64,000 nt of DNA from Azolla caroliniana. Its lineage: Eukaryota > Polypodiophyta. Below the pieces are notes generated by a model. That model saw nothing but the letters and a program-made list of their open reading frames with translations, made no database searches and was not told the origin of the DNA. The DNA lies in NCBI GenBank assembly GCA_043228905.1, contig JBHGNT010000017.1:4774001-4838000 (forward strand), written 5' to 3'. Made by a program: the position numbers and the translations under genes. Of the stretch, positions 48,618 through 57,243 are shown piece after piece; position 1 is the stretch's first letter, and every line of letters begins with the position of its first letter.

Positions 48618-51600
48618 TGAAGCTCCTCACGTGGAATGTTCAGGGCTTGGGAGGTCCCTTGTATCGAAGATATAGAGGTAGGTTAAGGCAAGCATTACAA
48701 AAGTGTCTCACGAATGGGTCGTTGGATATTATGATGTTTCAAGAACATCATTTGAATGAGCAAAGAATAAGGAACTATGGCACTATATTACCTAGTAGTT
48801 TGGAGATCTTTTGGTCCCCAGCTATTGGCACTAGTGGTACACAAGGCGGGGTGTGTATGGCAATAACACATAATTGGAAATCAAGTATTATATGCAAAGA
48901 GATCATTGTGCCAGGAAGAGCACAATATATTGTATTACAAGATTTGCATACAACTTGGGGTTACTTGAATATCTACGCGCCAAATCATGCATCGGCTAGG
49001 AAACACTTTTGGTGTGAAATTACAAATGCATTATCGAATGTGTCTCATTGGTGTGTTGTAGGGGATTTTAATATGCTTTAGAACCCGGAGGATAGGAAAG
49101 GAGGGAGTGTCTCAACAATTCATGGGGAGGAATTAACAGTCTGGGAACGGATGTGTTTGAAATTGAGTATTTTGGATGCATGGCATATGCCTAATGTTTA
49201 TAGATCTCAGTATTCCTTGAGTTTCTCACGTTCTGATAGAAGAATTGCTGGAACCAATCTTTCAAGATTGGATAGATTTTATGTGGGGGAGGCCTTTGTC
49301 TTAAAGGGGGGAAATATCACTATTATGCCAGACACAATTTTCTCTGATCATGCTCATGTTATATTGAGAACCTTTGGGTAATCGAAAAGGGAGTCCATAC
49401 GATTTAGGATACCCGAAAAAGTAATGTTACATGATAGATGGTATAATCAAGTGACAGATATTTGGCGGAACAAAGATAATATGGATGTTCCCATTACAAT
49501 AAAAGTGGCTTGTGCTTTGACGGAGATATCACAATATTTTGTGTTAAAATCAAGATCTGAATATATAGAATATCAAGAGAAGGAAAGAAGGATGAGGGCA
49601 AGATTGATATCTTTTCAAAGATTGCAACAAGGTCGGCTAGAGTGTGCATGGATAGCTTCACATCTTGAAGAAGCCCGAAAACAAGTTCAACATATGGAAG
49701 AATGTCGTAGTCAATTTCGGTATCACAATTCTGCTTCAAGATGGACACAAATTGGGGATAGATGTACAAAACAATTTTTTAATATTAAAGGCCCCAAGAG
49801 AGTCTCTAATGTAACCTGTTGTTTGCGGAATGAAAATGGAAAACTTGAAATGGATCCAAATGTTGTACGGGAAATTGCCACGAAATTCTATGCTACCCTT
49901 TCGTTAGAAGAGCCTATCTCTGAGGATATCAATCAAAATAGAATGAAGGTCTGGGCAGAAATTCAACCCAAGGTTACTCAAGCAATTCAAGATTCATTGA
50001 TGTCACCTATTACAGAATTGGAGTTGGAATAAGCGCTACACTCTTTATCGGACAATAGTTGTCTTGGAGTGGATGGACTTACACCTAAATTCTACAAGAA
50101 ATATTGGGGGATACTGAAGAAAGATTTAAAAGATGCTTACCAATATATGTTTGAAAGTGGAGAGATGCCCATGTCGTTATCTAAGGGGCTTATTTATCTT
50201 ATACCTAAAACAGAAGGGGTTTCAGAAGATATTCGTAAGTGGAGGCCAATCACCCTCTTGAATACTAGTTATAAACTATTTGCTAAGTTGCTTAGTTCTC
50301 GGTTACAAGAGGTATTACCAAAGATAATTCATGTATCACAAATTGGTTTTATGAGGGAAAGGAGTATTATGGATAATGTTTTTACATTTTGGGAGGCTAC
50401 TGCAATAGCGGTAAAAAACAAACAAAACCTAGCTGTGTTGCTTTTAGATTTTGAGAAAGCGTATGATAGGGTTGACTGGAATTTTTTGGAAGGTACTATG
50501 CATCACTTGGGCTTCAACACGGCATGGATTAAGGGTGTTTCTTGTCTTTATAGACATGCACATAGTTAGGTGTTGTTGGCAGGTGGAGTAGGACCTCGAT
50601 TTAACATTACTCGATCCGTCCGCCAAGGATGTCCACTCGCACCATTTTTGTTCCTTTTGTTTGCGGAAGCAATGCATGTATTTATATCATCACAATCTAT
50701 AGGCTTGCGTGGTTTGGCAATGCCAATGCATGGACAAGATATATTGGACTTGGAATTTGCAGATGATACTGCATTATATGTGGATAGGACTCTAACGAAT
50801 TTGCAACAAGTACAAGGGGCTTTGTCACAGTTTTGTATAGCGTCTGGAGCTAAGTTATATTGGGAGAAAACTGTTGCATTTTGGCTGAGCAAGGAACCGC
50901 CGCCTTGTTGGGCACCACATCATACTTTCTAGTGGATTCAAAGAGGAGTTGCAGTTCGATATCTTGGAGTGCAGGTTGGGATTGATTTGGTTCCAGAATT
51001 ACATCCTACACCATTACTATTAACTTTGAGGAAAAAGTTATTCTTGTGGAGCCATGCTAAACTATCTTTGGCCGGTAGAGTGATAGTTGCCAACCATGTG
51101 CTACTATCTACGGTGTGGTATATAGCCTCATCTTGGATCTTTTCAAAATCGTGCATTGGACAAATTCGAAGGCTGGTTAGGAATTTTATATGGGTTGGGG
51201 AGGATAAGAGTCATGTAAGAGCGAAGGTGGCTTGGAGTACACTGATAACCCCGAAGCAATACAATGATCTAGGGATTATAGATCCATTAGACCAATGCAT
51301 GGCCTTGTTAGCAAAGCTACTAGTTCGTGGCCTTTTACCAGGACATGCTCCTTGGAAGCAATTGCTTATGCAAAGATTGTATCGTTGTGCTCCGCCGATG
51401 GGTGGTTTATGGGCTGATAGCATAAGGTGGATCTTTATACCGGACAAGAAACATGTTATGACTAGGAATTGGGAAGACAAATTTTTTAATGGTCTTCTAC
51501 GAGCATGGGAGCATGTACATAAAGGGTTGGAACATGGTGTACCAACATGTGAGGAGGAATACTTGAGACAAAACTTAGTGTGGAATCCGAATATGCGTTT

Positions 51601-52864
51601 GCCCTCAGGGCACATGTTGGGGTCCCGTACGCGATTGGATTGGGCCAAGCTCGATGAAGGGTCAGGAGCGTCCGTTGATGCATGGAAATCATTTCATACT
51701 TTGAATATAAATGACAAATCAGAATTCTTGTCTTCCTTGAGAGGGGGTCTGATTATGTGGGACCAGGTGCAGTCGGTTTTGGGGCACTTAGCCTCTACGG
51801 TATGGTCCTTTAATCCTCCCAACTGGGAAGGAGCATTTACGAGGCTTCAAGACTTTGATGTGGAGGAAGATGGCAGTATATGTAGAGCAAGATATGACGG
51901 ATCTAAGTGGATCATCAACCCACAAGTTGAGGCAGTCAAGGAGCATTGGAAACTGAGAGTTTTTGAAAAGAAACCTTTGATAAGGTTGCAATGGGATTCA
52001 AGAGAATTTTGGTGGAAAGATTCGTTTGATTGTGTGGAAAAAAGGTGTGGTTTTTTTCAGTACTTAGTTAAGATTGGACAATACATTTTGGCAACTCAAC
52101 ATAGGACTACACCACGAGCTAGTCAATTTTGGACCCACCAAGGGATCACATCCGAATTCCTAACAAAGTTTTGAAGAACATTATGGAAAAGGAAGCAAGA
52201 TATGAAAATAAATGTCTTCCAATGGCTAGTAATACATAGAGCATTACCAGTTGGCCAATGGTTGCAACAATCAGCTGCACCGGCCACATGCATCTATTGT
52301 AGTTGTCAGATGGAGACATTGAAACATTGCTTGTGGGAATGTCATGTTGCACAACAAGTTTGGAGACAAGTGTTCTGAGTTCTTGCCTGTATGCTTAGGG
52401 ATTGCAGTTTTTCGTGGGGTATGGTAGTATGGGCTATAGTGGCACAAGTGATGTGGCTATATGAGGCATGCCCAAATGACACGATTATTAGAATTCAAAG
52501 AGGAATGATAATGGTGGTGCAACGAAGTCAAATGGAGGCTCCTTACATGTTAAAGACAATGCAATAAGTATGGGAGCTACTATGCATCACCACAATGTGG
52601 TTTATTTGGACTGCTAGGTGTTCTAAGCTGTTTGGTAATACTATTGTTCATCCAGTGGAAAGTGTACGGAATGTCTGGATGGAGATGATACATACCTTGA
52701 AAGGGCGGTATGAGGATATTAAAGGTGAGACAGATGCTGCAGTGTTGCAACATCTCGAATTTATTGCTTATTGGAAGACGGCCCCTTTTCTCACAGTACA
52801 AAATTCAAGACCTAAATGGTGCTTAGCACCACCAGTATGGTTGTTCCCACCACCAATCACATAA
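48617..52864 (+). pseudogene. LINE ORF2: apurinic-type endonuclease and reverse transcriptase with nonsense codons
   Basis: One reading frame of about 1,416 codons from ATG 48617 to TAA 52864. It is interrupted by eight stops at 49079, 49379, 50030, 50567, 50930, 52172, 52376 and 52565, with no frameshift. Endonuclease: LLTWNVQGLGG, the catalytic Glu in FQEHH, GDFNML and the FSDHAHV motif. RT: LGVDGLTPKFYKKYW, PITLLNTSYKLFAKLL, LLDFEKAYDRVDW, VRQGCPLAPFLFLL and the catalytic LEFADDTALYVD. The tail has the thumb (GRVIVANHVLLSTVWY) and a zinc-binding block (CIYCSCQMETLKHCLWEC). All catalytic residues remain. The gene is dead only because of the stops, which I describe but do not repair. Confidence 0.92.
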
Positions 52865-53151
52865 CTTGGTTAAGGAGTGGTGGAGTGTTCATACTATTTA
52901 TCCTTGAGGGATGGGACCTAAGGAAGAATGCACCAGATCAATAGTAGCTTGATGGTAGGTCAGTTTTTATTGTAATAATTGTTCATAACTAATGAAAGGA
53001 TATTTTTCAAGAAAAAAATAAAAAAATTGTGATACTCCTTATTGGCATTTTCAAACTCCGAAATGGTTGTTTCCCCCACCGATCACATAGAATTTAAAAT
53101 CTTGTAAAAATGGTTACACTAATGACAAGATATCTTCTTAAAAAAAAAACC

Positions 53152-53167
53152 CATGGCTTCAACTTTC
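53152..53167. repeat. Target-site duplication of layer 1, right copy
   Basis: catggcttcaactttc follows the poly(A) of layer 1 and matches 45946-45961 with two C/T differences. It marks the right edge of the whole nested block, about 40 bp before the leader of the third PPR gene. Confidence 0.7.
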
Positions 53168-53262
53168 AATTACTGAAATTGTAGGGTTCGAGGTGCATCA
53201 TCGCCATTGAGACACACACTCTACTTGTACATAGACACACATAAACAAAGGACACATACACA

Positions 53263-53422
53263 CACACACATACATACATACATACATACATACATACATA
53301 CATACATACATACATACATACATTACATACATGCATCCATGCATACATGCATACATACATACATACATTACATACATACATACATACATACATTACATAC
53401 ATTACATACATACATACATTCT
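53263..53422. repeat. (TACA)n microsatellite before PPR gene 3
   Basis: About 160 bp of TACA with TTACA and TGCA interruptions. It stays in frame with the PPR gene, making a false His/Thr/Ile-rich N-terminus. Confidence 0.95.
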
Positions 53423-53584
53423 CATAGACCAACCACACAGACACATTGTTCAGCAATATGCACAGTCTCCGGCACTAAATCAAACTTACGTGCAAGGTCG
53501 CACGTTGGCAGCTATGGTTGTGAAGATGCAGAGAACAACAGAAAGCTTTTGGGTTTCTCAGGTTGCCCTTGTCCATCTCAGGCT

Positions 53585-56095
53585 ATGCCCTTCTTTCATA
53601 GGCCTAGTCTTCTTGCCCATGCTTTGACCCTGCAAGTTCATCTTTGCCAACGTGGCTTAGAATCACATCCTTCCTTTGGTAAGCTTCTTTTATCCCTCCT
53701 CGCTAAATCAGGCAAGCTTTGCTATGCTCTTCAGATATTTGAAAAGCTTCAACACAGAGATGGAGACTCTTGGAGTGATCTCATCACAGCTTATGTTGCA
53801 CTTGGTGAGCCAAGCTATGCTCTTTCTCTATATAGGAGAAAGAATGAAGAAAATGATGCTTCAAATCTTACCTGGTATGCCCTCGTGGCCTTACTTAAGG
53901 CTTGTGGTATATATAAGAATATCAGGGAAGGTGAAATTTTGTACGCTGAGATATCGAAGAGTGAGAAATCTGTGGCAAATTTATGCATCGGAAGTGCATT
54001 AGTTGGAATGTATGCTAAATGTGGGTGTCTTGTAAAAGCCCGAGAAATTCTCGAAAATCTTCCTGCTCGTGATGTAGTTTTATGGACTACATTGATCAGT
54101 GGTTACGTGGAATATGGACATAACGTGGATGCATTGATGTGTATGAAAGAAATGCAATGTCAAGGTATCCCTCCCAATGATTTTACTCTGGTTTGTTTCT
54201 TGAAAGCATGCCAAGGCCTTCAAGATGCAGATGAGAGCCAAAGAATACATGATTATATTGTTTGTATGGGATATGAACAGGACCCTCTTGTTGAAAATGT
54301 GCTTATTGCTGTGTATGGTAAATGTGGATGCCTTCTGGAAGCAGGGAACCTGTTTGCAAAGATGGAAAATCGGACGGTAATATCATGGACTGCTCTGATT
54401 GCAGGATATGTAGAAGCAGGGGATGGTCATGAGGCATTAGAATGCTTTCGAAAGATGACATTGGATCAGATATCTCCTGATGCTTCCACATTTGTTTGTT
54501 GTTTGAAGTCTTCAAGCTTGCTTGTATCTATCACTGAGGGTAGAGAATTGCATTCCGAGATTGCCATGAAGGGGTTTGAAAACAACCATTTAGTAACAGC
54601 GACCTTGATTGACATGTATACTAAGTGTGAATTGCTCACTGAAGCTCAAGATATATTCGACAGGAATGTAGACCATGATGTGGTGTCGTGGACTGCTCTC
54701 ATAGCTGGATATGTTGCCCAGGGATATAGTGAAGAGGCACTAAAATGTGTAGAAAGGATGGAGAATGGGAATTTCTCAATGAATGCTGTGACTTTTGCGT
54801 GTATCTTCCAAGCTTGCAGCTGCATTAGAAGCGTAAATAAAAGTCAAGAAGTGCATATAAAGGTAGTAAAAAAAGGTATGGAAAAAGAACCTATAACTGG
54901 GAGTGCGTTAACCAATATGTATTGCAAGCTTGGGAGGCTAGAAGATGCACAAAATGTAGCAAAAAAGCTTCCAGCTCAAGAAGTGGTTGTATGGACTACG
55001 TTAATGGATGGATATGTTGAACATGGGTTTGCTGAGAAAACACTTGAAATTTTTCAACAAATGCAACACGAAGGCCTCTCTCCCAATATTGTGACATTTG
55101 TTTGTGGCCTCAGAGCATGTGCAAGTTTAGGGGCTATCGTAGAAGGACAAGAAATACATATGGAATTAGTGAGGAAAGGTTTGGAGCAAGAGCCTACTGC
55201 TGGAAATACCTTGGTTTATATGTATGCAAATTTGGGCTTGTTGGATACATCATATAGATTGTTTGACAAGCTTCAGGTTCAAGATGTCATTTCATGGAAT
55301 GCTCTGATTGGAGGGTATCTAGAGCACGGACAAGATGAACATGTGATAGACTGTTTCGAACTGATGAAAAGGCAAGGACGGTATCAGGATGAAGTCACTT
55401 ATGTTTATTGCTTAAAAGCCTGTGGTAATAATGGAGCCTCAATGAAGGGCTTGCAAGTGCATTGTGATGTAGTCAAGAGGGGTTTCGAAAGAAGGCTTGT
55501 TGTAGGTAACACATTGATGTATATGTATACAAAATGTGGTTTAATTCTAGAAGCAGAAGAATATTTTGAAGAGCTTGTACCTCAAGCTGATGATGTTTCG
55601 TGGAATACCCTTATAGCTCTTTTTGCCCAGTTTGGAGACTGTGACAATGCATTTCATACATGTGAACGGATGATAGGACACGGTATGCCACCAAATATAG
55701 TTACATATATGAGCCTTTTCAGTGCGTGCAGCCATGCTGGAATTGTTATGCAAGGTTTGATGTTATTTGAGATGATTGTCCACGAACATGGTCATCTACT
55801 CACCATTGAGCATTATGCATGTATGGTTGATCTACTTGCTCGTGCGGGGCTCATTGATAAGGAAATTGCTATGGTAAGGAAAATCCCATTGCATCCAGAT
55901 GCTGTAGTATGGCACACTGTACTCGGAGCCTCCAGAAAGTGGGGAAATGTGGAACTTGGAAGATATGCTTTTGAGCAAACAATTGGATTTCATGAGTGTA
56001 ATCCTGTGGCATATATTTCAATGTACCAAATCTATGTAAGTTTAGACATGCCAAAGGAAGCAAGCAAAGTTGAGGCAATGAGAAGAATCAAGTGA
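53585..56095 (+). CDS. Long PLS-class PPR protein ending after E1
   Basis: Taking the ATG at 53585 (MPFFHRPSLLAHALTLQVHL) gives 836 residues. The frame is open further 5' to 53207, but only through the TACA microsatellite and from a TTG, so I reject that extension. At least six S-type motifs are spaced through the protein (MYAKCG, VYGKCG, MYTKCE, MYCKLG, MYANLG, MYTKCG), each followed by VVLWTTLISGYVE-like blocks and LKACQGL-like L motifs. The C-terminus carries an E1 motif (VVWHTVLGASRKWGNVELGR) and part of E2 (VAYISMYQIYVSLDMPKEAS). It stops at VEAMRRIK with no E+ or DYW domain. It is predicted to be an organellar RNA-binding protein. No intron is seen. It lies directly downstream of the LINE nest. 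Confidence 0.92.
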   Translation: MPFFHRPSLLAHALTLQVHLCQRGLESHPSFGKLLLSLLAKSGKLCYALQIFEKLQHRDGDSWSDLITAYVALGEPSYALSLYRRKNEENDASNLTWYALVALLKACGIYKNIREGEILYAEISKSEKSVANLCIGSALVGMYAKCGCLVKAREILENLPARDVVLWTTLISGYVEYGHNVDALMCMKEMQCQGIPPNDFTLVCFLKACQGLQDADESQRIHDYIVCMGYEQDPLVENVLIAVYGKCGCLLEAGNLFAKMENRTVISWTALIAGYVEAGDGHEALECFRKMTLDQISPDASTFVCCLKSSSLLVSITEGRELHSEIAMKGFENNHLVTATLIDMYTKCELLTEAQDIFDRNVDHDVVSWTALIAGYVAQGYSEEALKCVERMENGNFSMNAVTFACIFQACSCIRSVNKSQEVHIKVVKKGMEKEPITGSALTNMYCKLGRLEDAQNVAKKLPAQEVVVWTTLMDGYVEHGFAEKTLEIFQQMQHEGLSPNIVTFVCGLRACASLGAIVEGQEIHMELVRKGLEQEPTAGNTLVYMYANLGLLDTSYRLFDKLQVQDVISWNALIGGYLEHGQDEHVIDCFELMKRQGRYQDEVTYVYCLKACGNNGASMKGLQVHCDVVKRGFERRLVVGNTLMYMYTKCGLILEAEEYFEELVPQADDVSWNTLIALFAQFGDCDNAFHTCERMIGHGMPPNIVTYMSLFSACSHAGIVMQGLMLFEMIVHEHGHLLTIEHYACMVDLLARAGLIDKEIAMVRKIPLHPDAVVWHTVLGASRKWGNVELGRYAFEQTIGFHECNPVAYISMYQIYVSLDMPKEASKVEAMRRIK

Positions 56096-57243
56096 CTTCG
56101 TTAGAGTGTTCTCAATTGTTGTATGCGAAGAAATATGCCAATGGAATTCTTGAGGAGAACAATATTCTCCCATTTGAATCATGATGCCATTATAGTCAAT
56201 GGCTCAAAAGACATTGTGAAATTTGTTAAGCCAATGCTTTCTATCAGATTCAAAATTCCATGAAATTTTGTATAAAAAGTAATAATTCCATAGACCTTCA
56301 CATTTACAAGGTGCTCATGTTTATTTGTTTTCTATGTGTTTCCTTTATAGATGTGCATGTCAATATCTTGAATTATTGCTTGAATCTGCATAAATTTCTC
56401 TGCATGGTCATCCTCATCATCTTTATGGTCCTATATAATATGCTTATTGTGGTAAAGGTTTAGGTTCAGTCATAGTTCTCTTTAGATGTGAATAACTCAT
56501 ATTTGTAATAGAAATATGACAATCACATCCACTTGGATAAAATCACCAGGATGACAGCACAAAATCCCCATGCATTGTGAAAGAATCAACAGCATAGAAA
56601 AGAAAAGAGAGTTAAGATATAAAAGTTGAACAATAGAATCATGGGCAAGCAGCACAAAATGTAAAAGTTTGATGGAGAATCTGATGTTCTCATTAAAGAA
56701 CACAACTCCAAGATGTTGAACTGAAAAATAAAATTGGTCTAAAACTCACGGATGGTGGATCATTCCTGAATTTGATGTTCTGAAAAATAAAATTGGTCTA
56801 CAACTCCAAGATGTTGAACAGAAAAATAAACATATGTGCAGTCGGTTTAGAACTCATGGATGGTGGATCATTCCTTCAGTTTCCGTAGCTTTAAGCCATT
56901 CTCAAATGTAAGTTATGAAAAACTAGGTAGGGAGAGAATGAAAGAAGAATATTCACACATTTATTTTCAATGAGATATTTCGGTAGTTGAGACAAACAAG
57001 CAAGGCTAACCATCAACACTCAATAAAGGATTTAAAAAAATGTAAAGACACATCCAAGGCTCAAAATAAATGCTAGACCATAGAACATACAAACATACCA
57101 TACACCTTCATACAAACTTGCCAAAGTATTATACACTGGAAGTGTTGGAAGAAGGCAAGATGACTTATAAGTACATGCATGTAGCTATGAAGTATGGACA
57201 GGTTTTGTAAGGTTCAGTTATATTAAATAAGGCTACACCAAAT
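56096..57243. other. Spacer between convergent genes
   Basis: 3' flanks of PPR gene 3 (+) and the PSA3-like gene (-). At about 56705-56880 there is an imperfect repeat of a block with gatgttgaac[t/a]gaaaaataaa and atggatggtggatcattcct. No gene is supported. Confidence 0.55.

Larger units (their letters stand above)
48394..53024 (+). mobile_element. Layer 3: nearly complete LINE with endonuclease and RT
   Basis: A 4,631-bp LINE between perfect 16-bp target-site duplications, ending in gaaaaaaataaaaaa. The 5' end holds only the last ~75 codons of ORF1, so it is 5'-truncated there. ORF2 follows. The 3' UTR is about 160 bp, and a terminal block actaatgaaaggatat is shared with layers 1 and 2 just before their tails. 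It inserted in the same orientation into the 3' part of layer 1, a member of the same family. Confidence 0.93.
45962..53151 (+). mobile_element. Layer 1: oldest LINE, 5'-truncated, split by two later insertions
   Basis: Three blocks of one + strand LINE 3' end read continuously when the insertions are removed: about 45962-46305, 48254-48393 and 53041-53151. They encode the polymerase C-terminal tail (QLIWQRLLRIFANYFPPLVF, FHQLKTPPT, TLKGQWDGIVGDSDAKIAQQ, FQTPKWLFPPPIT, stop), followed by a short 3' UTR and a poly(A) run (53140-53149). The copy is about 0.6 kb, severely 5'-truncated and dead. It is flanked by an old imperfect target-site duplication near 45946 and 53152. Confidence 0.8.

Noticed and set aside
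48617-52864. RNA editing (U to C) restoring the LINE ORF2 stop codons
   Set aside because: Every stop codon is trivially one transition from a sense codon, and such editing is known from organelles, not nuclear transposons. Ordinary mutational decay is sufficient.
1256-53422. Repeat arrays considered as CRISPR
   Set aside because: They are uninterrupted simple-sequence repeats without unique spacers, in a plant nuclear context.
53207-53584. N-terminal extension of PPR gene 3
   Set aside because: The frame begins at a TTG and runs through a TACA microsatellite; the first PPR-like sequence and a normal ATG are at 53585.
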